A stretch of 64,000 nucleotides of DNA. Origin: Deltaproteobacteria bacterium (GTDB lineage: Bacteria > Myxococcota_A > UBA9160 > UBA6930). The DNA lies in contig JAJDAP010000131.1 in NCBI GenBank assembly GCA_029261795.1, forward strand, positions 39,008 to 103,007. Reading direction: 5' to 3'. Positions 44,052 to 53,500 of the stretch are shown one piece after another (within the stretch, counting starts at the first letter, position 1; each line of letters opens with the position of its first letter). Below the pieces are notes generated by a model. That model was not told the DNA's origin. It worked only from the letters and a program-made list of their open reading frames with translations, and searched no databases. The position numbers and the translations under genes are program-made.

Positions 44052-44549
44052 TTAGTCGGCCTCCTGGCGGGCGAGCACGACCACGCCCACGCTCACCGAT
44101 AGCAACAACAAGGCAACGAACTCGAACGCCAGTACGCTGTCGGAAAGAAGCAGCTGCCCCAGCGACCGGACACTGCCGAAGCCTTCCGGGATCTCGGCGA
44201 TCTCCGGGTACCCGGCAGACAGCAGCTGAGCCAGGGCGGCGAACCCCAGCAAGGCGATGACTCCGGCCATCACACTCGTACCCAACCTGCCGGCCGAACC
44301 CACCGGAGCTCTACGCGGTTCGAGCATCGTCCCGGCCAATGCGAGGACCACGGCCAGGGCGCCCGCATGGAAGACCACCTGTAGCGCAGCGACGAAAACC
44401 GCATCGAGCAGGACGTAGATGGCCCCGATCGCCACCATCGACCCGACGAACGAGAACCCGGCGACCGCGACGTTTCGCTCGTTGAAGAGCATTCCGATCG
44501 CGCCCACTAGCACGAGCGCTGCGAAGCCGTAGAAGAGGATCTCCGTCAC
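44052..44549 (-). CDS. nuoJ: NADH-quinone oxidoreductase subunit J-like
   Basis: A 165-residue membrane protein with five helices. The core helix VFVAALQVVFHAGALAVVLALAGTML corresponds to the NuoJ TM3 region with its pi-bulge; the usual tyrosine (VYAGAI in most) is His61 here. The loop length and C-terminal helices are standard. The GTG at 44549 overlaps the stop of nuoH as GTGA. A much longer frame that runs back over nuoH was rejected because it lacks membrane helices. Confidence 0.9.
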   Translation of the reverse strand: MTEILFYGFAALVLVGAIGMLFNERNVAVAGFSFVGSMVAIGAIYVLLDAVFVAALQVVFHAGALAVVLALAGTMLEPRRAPVGSAGRLGTSVMAGVIALLGFAALAQLLSAGYPEIAEIPEGFGSVRSLGQLLLSDSVLAFEFVALLLLSVSVGVVVLARQEAD

Positions 44550-45685
44550 GCCTGCATGCCATCCCACCACACCAACACCAGTGCGGTCAGCAAGCTGTTC
44601 AAGAGCGCAAGCGGAAGCAGGAACCGACCCACCTCGTTCATTCCGCGCTCGTAGGCCGGTGCCTCGAAGCGACCGTGCGCGAAAGTGAGGACGGCGACCA
44701 GCGCGGCCACCTTGGCAAAGAACGCGCCGCCGTGGACGAGCATCGTGAAGCCGGTCGCGAACCCCTCGCCGTACGCCTGGGCGACGAACGCGATGATCGT
44801 CGCTTGATCGATGTAGGGGATCCCGCCACCGCCGAGGAACAGCGCCACGATCGCCGAGGCCCAGACGATCCGTTCCAGGTAGGCGGCCGTCAGGAACGCG
44901 CCCGATCGAAGTGCTTCCGCTTCCGGCCGGGCGCCCTGGTGAAGCACAGGCCCGGGCCGGCTCGTTGCGAGCCAGGCGCAGCGCAGGACCAGGACGAAGC
45001 CGAGAGGCTGCAAGAAGACGCCCCAGGCGGGCAACCGCAACCAGGCCAGCCATGGCGAGAGCGTCCCAGCACCCGAAACGACCTCCAGCAAGCCGAACAC
45101 GCGGAAATCCGAATCCTGGCCAGAAACGATTTCGGACAGCCCCAGGCTCCCCGCGCAGAGGATCAATCCAAGACTGCTGAGCAGCAGCGCAACGGCGCCG
45201 GCCAGCATGCGCAGGCTCCCCTGCAATGCCGCAAGCCGCGCGGGCGAGCTGCCGTTCGCCCAACTCGCGAGAACATCGGCCAACTGCGAGAAGCCAAGCG
45301 CAACGCTGACTCCGAGAATTCCCCAGTCGAGATCCGCGACGATCATGGAGACGCGGCTCTCACCGAAGAGATACGGCCCGACCCCGAACGGAATCATCGC
45401 CAAGCCCAGCAGCGCCGATACGAACGCAAGGCTCGGCGCCAGTTCGCGGAGCAGGCGGTGAGGGCCCTCGGCGCCGGGCGCCGGTGCGACCAGCAACCAG
45501 AGCGCGCTTCCGAGTGGCCTCAGGAACTCCCACACCGACACGTCCGGATCGATGCCCTCGCGACTGGATCCGATCCGCTCGCGCAACACCGCATGGTGTC
45601 GGCGTTCGAGCAGGAGAGCCAACGGCAGGAGCACCGAGAATACGACCGCGAGAACGACGAAGATCTTGAAGGAAACCGCCAGCAC
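44546..45685 (-). CDS. nuoH: NADH-quinone oxidoreductase subunit H-like, divergent
   Basis: A membrane protein of about 379 residues with eight or more helices. LLERRHHAVLRERIG, LAFVSALLGLAMIPFGVGPYLFG, SMIVADLDWGILGVSVALGFSQLADVLASWANGSS and PLGFVLVLRCAWLATSRPGP align with NuoH. The QxRxGPNR loop is RERIGSSREG, and the quinone-site segment ETNRTPFDLPEAESEL is replaced by ATSRPGPVLHQGARPEAEAL, which loses the acidic PFD core. The electron-transfer and quinone contacts are therefore doubtful. The GTG at 45685 is a moderate choice (CGGAG ten bases upstream); no other start looks better. Confidence 0.85.
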   Translation of the reverse strand: MLAVSFKIFVVLAVVFSVLLPLALLLERRHHAVLRERIGSSREGIDPDVSVWEFLRPLGSALWLLVAPAPGAEGPHRLLRELAPSLAFVSALLGLAMIPFGVGPYLFGESRVSMIVADLDWGILGVSVALGFSQLADVLASWANGSSPARLAALQGSLRMLAGAVALLLSSLGLILCAGSLGLSEIVSGQDSDFRVFGLLEVVSGAGTLSPWLAWLRLPAWGVFLQPLGFVLVLRCAWLATSRPGPVLHQGARPEAEALRSGAFLTAAYLERIVWASAIVALFLGGGGIPYIDQATIIAFVAQAYGEGFATGFTMLVHGGAFFAKVAALVAVLTFAHGRFEAPAYERGMNEVGRFLLPLALLNSLLTALVLVWWDGMQA

Positions 45686-45722
45686 TAGACCCGGGCTCCG
45701 CGAAAGTAAAAACCGCTGATGC

Positions 45723-46058
45723 CTACCACTCGAGAACGCCCTTGCGCCATTGGTAGTGCACACCGACGGCAACGGGCAGAGCGAACACGACCACGATGAT
45801 CACACCGTCACTACCGAGTTCGCGAAACAGCACGGCCCAAGGCACCAGCAAGAGCACCCCGAGTTCCAGTAGTGCAAAGAACAAGGCAACCCACAGGAAC
45901 TTCGTCGCATAACGTTGGCGTGCCGAAATTGCGCCGGGCTCCGGCACTTCCGCGGCGGGCGCCCGCGGGCCGAATCTACGGGGCAGCGCGTGGAGCAGCA
46001 CCGCAAGTACCGCCGCAACCGCGAGCATCAGGAGAACGCCGAGGAAATCCTCCAGCAC
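45723..46058 (-). CDS. nuoA: NADH-quinone oxidoreductase subunit A-like
   Basis: A protein of about 111 residues with three helices. SARQRYATKFLWVALFFALLELGVLLLVPWAVLF is the family core (RYxxKFxxVAL then PWAV). In canonical NuoA the middle helix carries the acidic pair in FDxE (D79 and E81 in E. coli). Here the aligned residues are Glu and Gly (LLELG), so one charge is kept and one lost. The GTG at 46058 is preferred because GGAGG lies nine bases upstream; an ATG at 46121 lacks a ribosome site. It is the first gene of the operon, 37 bases ahead of nuoH. Confidence 0.85.
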   Translation of the reverse strand: MLEDFLGVLLMLAVAAVLAVLLHALPRRFGPRAPAAEVPEPGAISARQRYATKFLWVALFFALLELGVLLLVPWAVLFRELGSDGVIIVVVFALPVAVGVHYQWRKGVLEW

Positions 46059-46153
46059 TCGCTCGCCCCTCCGCTGCGCGACCCGGGCCGCGAACGCTGG
46101 GCCCGTCCAGCCCCAGTCCATTCAACGCCGCCGCGAGCCAGCTTCAAGTCCGC

Positions 46154-46159
46154 GTTATA
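46154..46159 (-). promoter_or_regulatory. Weak -10-like box upstream of the nuo operon
   Basis: On the minus strand TATAAC (five of six to the -10 consensus) sits within a small imperfect dyad (CCGCGTTATAACTGCGG) about 95 bases before nuoA. No good -35 is found at the right distance. The region lies between the divergent nuo operon and gpsA, and may control both. Confidence 0.25.
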
Positions 46160-46265
46160 ACTGCGGAATCTCGCGCGCAAGCTAGCCGCGCGTCGAAGCG
46201 GAGTCAACGAAACCGAGCGGTCGAGGCGATCTCTGCCAGCGAAACCGGGTGATACACTGCGCGCC

Positions 46266-47270
46266 ATGCCGACCCCTGTCGCAGTTCTTGGAGCCGGAAG
46301 TTTCGGAACCTGCCTTGCTGTCCAGGCGGCCCGCGACCACGACGTCACGATCTGGGCCCGGGATGCTGCGATGGCCGAGGCGATCGAACGCGATCGCCGG
46401 AACCCACGATACCTCAGCGACATCGATCTCCCCGATTCGATTCATGCAACGGCCGACCTCGAAGAGGCGCTCCGCGATCGCGAACTCGTGATCTGCGCGA
46501 TACCCAGCCACGGTCTCCGCGATGTCATGACACAGGCCGGGAAATTGATGGACCCCGGCGCGATCCTGGTCTCGACGGTCAAGGGCATCGAAGTCGAAAC
46601 GGGCATGTTGATGCACCAGGTCCTCGAAGACGTTCTCGACCCGGTGTTCCATCCGCGAATCACGGTGCTCTCGGGCCCGTCCTTCGCACGCGAAGTGGCG
46701 GAACACAAACCCACGGCCATCACGCTCGCCTGTCGCGAGGAGGCCTACGCCATCTCGGTTCAAGCGTCGCTCTCGGCGCCCTGGTTCCGTTGTTACACCC
46801 ATGACGACGTGATCGGCGTCGAAGTCGGAGGCGCACTCAAGAACGTGGTCGCCATCGCCGTGGGGATGTGTGACGGCCTCGGTATGGGGCTCAACGCCCG
46901 TGCGGGACTGATGACGCGCGGCCTGCACGAGATCGGTCGGCTCGGCGAAGCCCTCGGCGCCAACCCGCTCACCTTCCTGGGCCTGTCGGGGATGGGAGAT
47001 CTGTTGCTCACCTGCACCGGCGATCTATCGCGCAACCGCACGGTAGGCGTCCAACTCGGTCAAGGCCGCAGCCTCGAGGAGATCATCGGCAGCATGAACC
47101 AGGTCGCGGAGGGGGTTCGCACCACCCATGCGGTTTGCGAACTCGCCCTGAAGCTTGGCGTCGAAATGCCGATCGCGTTCGGGGTCCAGACGGTCCTCGC
47201 GGGGACCGCGTCGCCACTGGAAGCTGGAACCCAGTTGATGGCGCGGCAGCTCAAGAGCGAGTCCGAGTAG
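46266..47270 (+). CDS. gpsA: NAD(P)-dependent glycerol-3-phosphate dehydrogenase
   Basis: A 334-residue enzyme with the dinucleotide fold VAVLGAGSFGTCLAVQAA at the N-terminus, TVKGIEVETGMLMHQVLED, SGPSFAREVAEHKPTAITLA, then catalytic Lys in VGGALKNVVAIAVGMCDGLGMGLNARAGLMTRGLHEIGRL and the substrate loop GLSGMGDLLLTCTGDLSRNRTVG. It makes sn-glycerol 3-phosphate from dihydroxyacetone phosphate for phospholipid synthesis. Length and motifs are standard. It is divergent from the nuo operon. An inverted repeat (CGAACGCGTTCG, 47282-47293) follows the stop and may help termination. Confidence 0.97.
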   Translation: MPTPVAVLGAGSFGTCLAVQAARDHDVTIWARDAAMAEAIERDRRNPRYLSDIDLPDSIHATADLEEALRDRELVICAIPSHGLRDVMTQAGKLMDPGAILVSTVKGIEVETGMLMHQVLEDVLDPVFHPRITVLSGPSFAREVAEHKPTAITLACREEAYAISVQASLSAPWFRCYTHDDVIGVEVGGALKNVVAIAVGMCDGLGMGLNARAGLMTRGLHEIGRLGEALGANPLTFLGLSGMGDLLLTCTGDLSRNRTVGVQLGQGRSLEEIIGSMNQVAEGVRTTHAVCELALKLGVEMPIAFGVQTVLAGTASPLEAGTQLMARQLKSESE

Positions 47271-47343
47271 AGCAGAGAACGCGAACGCGTTCGACTATCA
47301 GTAACTGCGCGGGATCGCTAACCTTTTCGTTTCCCCTTGCGAA

Positions 47344-47362
47344 AATGAAATTCGTTTTCATT
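47344..47362. promoter_or_regulatory. Fur box upstream of feoAB
   Basis: AATGAAATTCGTTTTCATT is a 19-base dyad with seven of nine matching positions in the arms around a central C. It fits the size and A/T-rich half-sites of Fur sites. It ends ten bases before the feoA ATG, so iron-loaded Fur would block initiation. This is strong circumstantial support for iron-dependent control. Confidence 0.8.
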
Positions 47363-47372
47363 ATTAGGCACC

Positions 47373-47651
47373 ATGACGGACTCCTCCCCTACGTCCGCCG
47401 ACACGTCCCTGGCCGATCTCCCCGTGGGCGCTCACGCCCTCGTCGTCGCCGTCGAGCTGGAGGGCCCTCTCGGCCAACGCCTGCGCGACCTGGGCTTCCG
47501 GACCGACGCCCCGGTCCAATGTCGGCGCCGGGCACCCCTGGGTGACCCTCGGGTGTATGAACTCGCGGGCAGTCAGATCTGCCTGCGCCGGGTGGAGGCG
47601 CGCTCGGTTCGGGTGCGTCCGGTCGCCACGGGCCAGGTCGCCCCGGAATGA
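47373..47651 (+). CDS. feoA: Ferrous iron transport protein A
   Basis: A 92-residue SH3-like FeoA protein: SLADLPVGAHALVVAVELEGPLGQRLRDLGFRTDAPVQCRRRAPLGDPRVYELAGSQICLRRVEARSVRV, with the typical LGFRxGxxVxxxxxxPxGxP pattern. FeoA binds FeoB in the cytoplasm and aids ferrous iron import. Its stop overlaps feoB as ATGA. A Fur site lies just upstream. Confidence 0.95.
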   Translation: MTDSSPTSADTSLADLPVGAHALVVAVELEGPLGQRLRDLGFRTDAPVQCRRRAPLGDPRVYELAGSQICLRRVEARSVRVRPVATGQVAPE

Positions 47652-49528
47652 GTGCGGCCCCGATTCGCCTCGGCCTGGTCGGTAGCCCGAACTCCGGCAA
47701 GACCACGCTATTCAACGCCCTCACCGGCTTGCGGGCCCGGGTCGGCAACTACCCGGGCGTGACCGTCGAGCGGCGCGAGGGTACTGCCATGATCGGCGCA
47801 CACGCCCTGCGCGTGATCGATCTTCCCGGCACCTACAGCCTGGATCCGATCAGCCCCGACGAGGCGGTGGTGCGCCAGGTTCTCCGTGGCGAGATCGAGG
47901 ACGTTCCGGCGCCCGACGGCCTGATCGTGACGGCCGATGCTTGCACGCTCGAGCGATCGCTGAACCTCGTGGCTCAGATCCTGGAAACCGGGATCCCCAC
48001 GTGCCTCGTGCTGACCATGACCGACGAACTCCACGCACGCGGAGGCGAACTCGATCAGGCGCGCCTGTCCGACGCCCTCGGAATCCCCGTGGTCGGCGTG
48101 GTCGGACACCGTGGCATCGGGCTCGAGGCCCTGAAGGGATTGCTGCCGGACCCTGCGGCCTGGGACCGCCCGGCGATCCCGCCGCCAACGGGTGAGGCGG
48201 AGCGACAGGCCTGGGTCACATCCGTCCTGGAGCGGGTGCTCTCGAAGCGGCCCGGGCGCAGTGAGCGCTCCGAGGCCATCGACCGGGTGATGCTGCATCC
48301 CGTTCTCGGCTCGGCCGTGTTCGCGGTGGTGATGGTCCTGTTCTTCCAGTTGATCTTCGCCTGGGCGACGCCGGCGATGGATTTCATCGACGCCGGCGTC
48401 GGCGCTCTGGCCGGCGCCTCGCGTGGCGTGTTTGGCGAAGGCTTTCTGGCCGACTTCGTCGCGGATGGCGTCATCTCTGGCGTCGGCGCCGTGGTGATCT
48501 TCCTGCCCCAGATCCTGCTGCTCTTCACGTTGCTCTACGTGCTGGAAGACGTGGGCTACATGGCGCGGGCCGCCTTCGTGGTCGATCGCCTGATGGGAAG
48601 TGTCGGTCTCGAGGGCCGTGCATTCGTCGCGCTCCTCTCTTCCTACGCCTGTGCGGTGCCGGGAATCATGGCAGCCCGCACCATTCCCTCTCCGAGGCAT
48701 CGACTGGTGACGATCCTGGTCGCGCCATTGATGACCTGCTCTGCCCGGTTGCCGGTCTACGCGCTGCTGATCGGCGCATTCGTTCCGGCCATCAACGTCC
48801 TCGGGCCGATTGGATTGCAGGGCCTCGCGTTGCTCGGCCTCTATCTGCTCGGTGTCGTCGCCGCCCTGGTCGCCGCGGCGGTCCTGAACCGCACGGTGCT
48901 GCGCGGCGCCGCCATCCCGTTCTACCTGGAGTTGCCCCCCTATCGGATGCCCCCGCTGCGACTGGTCGCGTCACAGGTCTGGGGCGCCGCGAGTGCGTTC
49001 TTGAAGCGTGCGGGCACGATCATCCTGCTGACTTCGATGGTGCTCTGGGTCCTGCTGACGTTTCCCAGGGTCGAGCCGCCGGCGGATCTGTCGCCACACG
49101 CCGCAGCCGCCTACCAACTCGAACACAGCGCCGCGGGTTCGGTTGGCCATGCGATCGAGCCCCTGATCGCGCCACTCGGATTCGACTGGAAGATCGGCGT
49201 CGGCCTGGTGGCGAGTCTGGCCGCTCGCGAGGTGATCGTATCGACCCTTGCCCAGATCTACGCCGCCAGCGAGGAGGACGAGATCTCACTGCGCCAGGCG
49301 ATCCAGAACGACGTGTATCCAGATACCGGAGAACCCGTGTTCACCAACGCGACGGCCGCCTCGCTGCTGGTCTTCTTCGTCTTCGCGCTTCAATGCATGT
49401 CGACGTTGGCCACGATCCGCCGGGAAACCAACTCCTGGGGCTGGCCTGCCTTCGCGTTCGGCTACCTTCTGATCCTCGCCTATGGGGCGAGCTTCCTCAC
49501 CTATCGAGTCGTCGGTGCATTTGCCTAA
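47648..49528 (+). CDS. feoB: Ferrous iron transport protein B
   Basis: A 626-residue iron transporter with an N-terminal G domain: LGLVGSPNSGKTTLFNALTG (G1), VGNYPGVTVERREG (switch), VIDLPGTYSLDPISPDE (G3). The membrane region contains SYACAVPGIMAARTI and LMTCSARLPVYALLIGAFVP, holding the two cysteines and Gly-rich loops of the FeoB pore. It takes up ferrous iron across the inner membrane. It is shorter than E. coli FeoB (773 aa) but near the size of many deltaproteobacterial ones. No feoC follows. Confidence 0.96.
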   Translation: MSAAPIRLGLVGSPNSGKTTLFNALTGLRARVGNYPGVTVERREGTAMIGAHALRVIDLPGTYSLDPISPDEAVVRQVLRGEIEDVPAPDGLIVTADACTLERSLNLVAQILETGIPTCLVLTMTDELHARGGELDQARLSDALGIPVVGVVGHRGIGLEALKGLLPDPAAWDRPAIPPPTGEAERQAWVTSVLERVLSKRPGRSERSEAIDRVMLHPVLGSAVFAVVMVLFFQLIFAWATPAMDFIDAGVGALAGASRGVFGEGFLADFVADGVISGVGAVVIFLPQILLLFTLLYVLEDVGYMARAAFVVDRLMGSVGLEGRAFVALLSSYACAVPGIMAARTIPSPRHRLVTILVAPLMTCSARLPVYALLIGAFVPAINVLGPIGLQGLALLGLYLLGVVAALVAAAVLNRTVLRGAAIPFYLELPPYRMPPLRLVASQVWGAASAFLKRAGTIILLTSMVLWVLLTFPRVEPPADLSPHAAAAYQLEHSAAGSVGHAIEPLIAPLGFDWKIGVGLVASLAAREVIVSTLAQIYAASEEDEISLRQAIQNDVYPDTGEPVFTNATAASLLVFFVFALQCMSTLATIRRETNSWGWPAFAFGYLLILAYGASFLTYRVVGAFA

Positions 49529-50366
49529 CATCGCTATCCTGTTTGCCATCCTGGGGCTGGCCTCTGCCTGCTCGACGCCCTACACCCGCGTACGGGTCCA
49601 CCAGGACGACGCCATCGAGGTTTCGCTCCGCACGAAGAACGAGGGGGGGCAACCGGTCGACCGGGGCTTCCGTCATCCTGCGACCATCGCGAACGTGCGG
49701 CTCGCGCACATTCTCTCGAGCATCGATGTTCGGACTGGCGTCAGCGACGAGGGCGGCGGTGAACGAATGCCCGCGATCCATACGGACCTGGTCTATCTCC
49801 TTGGCGACCATCTCTCTGCCGCATTCAAGCAGGCCGATTCGAACCAGGAGATCGTCGTCGAGGCCACGCGCCGCGAGCGCAACCTCGGCCTCTTCACCCA
49901 GAAGTACATCACGAGCTTCGTCGCCTGGGTCGACGCAGACGATCGTCTCCAGGTCCATCTCTCCCGCGTCGACTGGCTGTTGCCGAAGGGCGAGGACGAG
50001 GACGATCTCCGAGAGCCGATCGCCGGGCGCTCGGTCCAGAATTTCCGGGTCATCCCGAGTGAAACCTCGAGCCCGGCGGGTTCCCAAGGCCTCGCGATCA
50101 ACTGGCGCGATCAGAGATTCCGCAAGGGCGCCAACCTGACCGTCGATCTGCGCGGCCGGGTGCAACGGCGCTCCGTTCTGATGGAGAGTCCGGAAGCGGT
50201 CGAGGAAGATGCGGTCGAGGAGGGCGAGGTGCTTGCGCTGCCGACCGACCCGGAAGTGCTCAGGCAGCTCGCGGACCTCGAGGAGGCTCGCAGGCGGGGG
50301 GAGATCCCCGAAGTCGAGTACGCCAGGCGCCGCCGAGCGCTGCTATCGGGCGACTCCGTCCGTTAG
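49515..50366 (+). CDS. Putative lipoprotein with a SHOCT-like C-terminus
   Basis: A protein of about 283 residues. The start overlaps the last bases of feoB; GTG at 49515 or TTG at 49521 give a short hydrophobic signal ending LASAC, a lipobox. The central part (RVRVHQDDAIEVSLRTKNEGG, TRRERNLGLFTQKYITSFVAWVD) is beta-rich and without a known family. The C-terminus, PEVLRQLADLEEARRRGEIPEVEYARRRRALL, matches the SHOCT helix pair that mediates oligomerisation. It could be an envelope protein with a regulatory link to iron import through translational coupling, but this is inference. An in-frame ATG at 49482 is deeper within feoB and less likely. Confidence 0.65.
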   Translation: MHLPNIAILFAILGLASACSTPYTRVRVHQDDAIEVSLRTKNEGGQPVDRGFRHPATIANVRLAHILSSIDVRTGVSDEGGGERMPAIHTDLVYLLGDHLSAAFKQADSNQEIVVEATRRERNLGLFTQKYITSFVAWVDADDRLQVHLSRVDWLLPKGEDEDDLREPIAGRSVQNFRVIPSETSSPAGSQGLAINWRDQRFRKGANLTVDLRGRVQRRSVLMESPEAVEEDAVEEGEVLALPTDPEVLRQLADLEEARRRGEIPEVEYARRRRALLSGDSVR

Positions 50367-50369
50367 TCT

Positions 50370-50387
50370 CCCTGGCTGCGCCCAGGG
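50370..50387. terminator. Small hairpin after the SHOCT-like gene
   Basis: CCCTGG-CTGCGC-CCAGGG forms a six-base stem four bases after the stop of the lipoprotein gene. There is no T-tract after it, so it is a weak terminator candidate. Confidence 0.3.
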
Positions 50388-50533
50388 TTAGGCGGCTTTC
50401 TGCGCATGGGTGATGGCGTTCGGGTTCTGGGTTGCTCCCCGAACCCCGCGAATTCCGTCACGTGCGCGGCGTTTCGGTCGACACACCTGGAACGCTTCGG
50501 CTCGCCCCGATGTCCGATTCCAATGGAGTGCCC

Positions 50534-53500
50534 ATGATCCTGGTTCAGATCCTGCTTCTGGCCTTGTTTGCCATTCTCGCGGCCCGCTTCACCACCGATC
50601 CGTGGCGAGGCCGCCTGATGAACCTGGCCAAGGCCTTCGCGACGGTGCTCGCGTTCTGGGTGCTCTTCACCCACCAGGTCACGGACGAGACCGGCGAGAA
50701 GGTGGCCGTGATCGACCTGATCGTGGAGTCGATGAGCCAGATCGAAGCGGGCACGTTCGTGCTCTTCTGTGCCGCGGCTGCCGGCACGAAGTTCCTCGGC
50801 ATCCTGGCCTCCATGCAGCGTTGGAGGCTGCTGATCCAGGGCCAGAACATCGAGCTTCCGTTCCGACACATCTTCGGGTCCTTCCTGATCGGGCGTTTCA
50901 TCGGCACGTTCCTGCCGAGCACGGCCGGACTCGACGGCTACACGCTCTACGACGCGGCGCGCTTCAGTGGCCGAACCGTCGAGGTCACCGCCGCCAAGTT
51001 CCTGGAGAAGATCATCGGCCTGACCGGTGTGTTCATGACCTTCCTCGTGGCGCTGCCCTTCGGCATGCCGATGTTCTACTCGATCTTCGAGGAGCGCAGC
51101 ACGGCCCAGGCCGTAGCCGGAATGGGCGTTTCCGTCAGCATGGTGGTGTTAGGCGGTCTCGTTACCGTCCTGTGGTTCCCCGGAGTCGTTCAGTGGGTGA
51201 TTCAGAGGCTGCCGCTACCTGGCAAGGAACGCCTCGTCGGTATCGTCAAACGCATCTCGGAGAGTACGGCCGCCTATCGGCACAAGAAAGGGCTCGTCCT
51301 CCAGGCTTTCTTCCTGTCGTTCCTGGTCCACTTCACCACCGCCGTGATGTACTACTTCACGGCCCTCGCCATCAAGGCGCCGGGCGCCGAGCTGTGGACC
51401 ATCACACTGGGTTCATCGATCCAGATCCTGGCGACGGTCCTGTCTCCGTTCACGATCGCCGGAGAGGGCATCCGCGAACTCGCGCAGCTTCTGCTGCTCG
51501 GCAATCTGATCGGCCCGGCGGCCGCTGTCGTCTCTGCTGCGCTGGGCTTCTGGGCGGCTGAAGCGCTGACCCTGGCCGGCGCTTGGTTCTGGTGGGTACG
51601 ACCCGCCGACTACACGCCACCCTGGTGCCTCGTGAATGGCGAGCAGGTCGACTACGCGGCGGCCGCCGAGGCTGCGACCGCCCTGGAAACCCACGAAGAA
51701 CGCACGGCCCGCGAAGCCAAGGGAACCGTGGACGCACCGCCCTACCCGGCTCGTGCCCGCCTCGCTGCGGGCTATGGCCTCGGCGCCGGAATCCTTGCCG
51801 GAATCGTGCTCGGCATCGGCGAGGCGATCGCCATCGGCTTCCAGGGATTCGGAACCGAGGCCCAGGTTCTCTGGTCGGGTCCCTTCGCCTATGCCGCGAT
51901 CTTTGGCGGCGCCTGCTTGCTAGGCGGGCTGGTCCTCGCCGCGTTCCCGATGGACGACAGCGACAGCCGCGCCTGGACACCATCGCTCGCGATCCTGTTC
52001 ACCCTCATTCCGGTCGGCCTGGCGGTCACGGTGTTCCGCTTGCGCCGGGACGTCTACCTGGAGCAGATGCCGCCGATCGATGTCTTGCTGCTCGTGGTCG
52101 GTGGTTTCGGACTGCTCGCGCTCGCGCTCTTCTTCATCGGGCCGCGCATCTTCCGTGGCTTCGTTGGAAACCTCGCAAGGCCGGGCATAGCGATCGGCCT
52201 GCTGCTGGCGGTGATGGGCGCGGGAGCGCTCGCCGGCGGTTTCGTGCCGACCTCTCCTCTGATGAAGACCACACCAGAGCCGGTCGCTGCCGCCCTCGCC
52301 GATCGCCCCAACCTCATCCTGATCATGGTGGACACGCTCCGGGCAGACCATCTTTCCTGCTATGGCGGTAGCTGGGTCGAGACGCCCAACCTGTGCCGGG
52401 TGGCAACGGATGGCGGCACGATCTACGACGGCTTCGCTCACGCCTCCTGGACAAAGCCCTCCACGGCCAGTCTGCTGACTTCGCTCATCCCTTCGAGCCA
52501 TCAGACCATGTCGAAGCCCTCTGCCCTTCCGGACGAAATCACCACCGTCGCTGAAGCACTCCAGAGCAATGGTTATGCGACCGGAGCCTATGTCTCCAAC
52601 ACGAACCTGACCGAATCATTCGGCTTCGCCCAGGGGTTCGACGAATACCACTATCTCGGGCCCGACTATTTGTTCGGAGCCCGGGAATCGGCCTCGAAAC
52701 TCGTGCTGTATCAGATCGTGCGACGCGTCTATTTCAGCGCCGCAGGCGGCAAACGTTTCGGGGATTTCTACCAGGACTCCCAGGTCGTCAACGCCAACGC
52801 ATTCGGCTGGTTGGACCGACATCGCGATTCACGCTTCTTCCTGTTCCTGCACTACATGGATGTGCACGATCCCTACTTCGCACACCCGTACGACGGCACC
52901 GGCTTCGATCGCGCTTCGAACCAGGAACCGGATCCCGCCCTCGCCGAAGAGATGCACGCGCTGTACAACGGCGAAATCGCCTATTTGGATGCCGAGTTCG
53001 GGAAGCTCGTAGCCAAGATCGAGGGACTCGGGCTCTGGCAGGATTCGGTCGTCGTCCTGGTCGCCGATCACGGCGAGGAGTTCGGCGAGCACGGGGGCTT
53101 CTGGCACGGGCTCACGCTCTACGAAGAGCAGATTCGAATCCCGATGTTGGTGAAGTGGCCCAAGAATGCCACGCTGGCGCCGGCTGAGATGCGCGGTGTT
53201 CCGGCTCGGCTGATCGACGTGGCGCCGACATTGCTGGCCCGTGCTGGCGCGCGGGTTCCCGCCGAGATGCAGGGTCTCGACCTCGCGGGCGACCTGGCGA
53301 GACGTAACGAACGCGATCGAATGGTCTTCTCCGAGGAAGACCACGAGGGCAACGTCATTCGCTCGATTCGAACGGCGCGCTGGAAGTGGATCGAAGCGGA
53401 AGCCGGAAACCCGCGCGGGTTGCCCGAAGAGGAGCTCTTCGACGTTTCTGCGGACCCGGGCGAGATTTCGAACCTTGCCGAGCGCGAGCCTGGAACCGCC

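Noticed and set aside
44550..45263. A longer version of NuoJ (403 residues)
   Set aside because: The added part covers nuoH in another frame and is rich in arginine without membrane helices.
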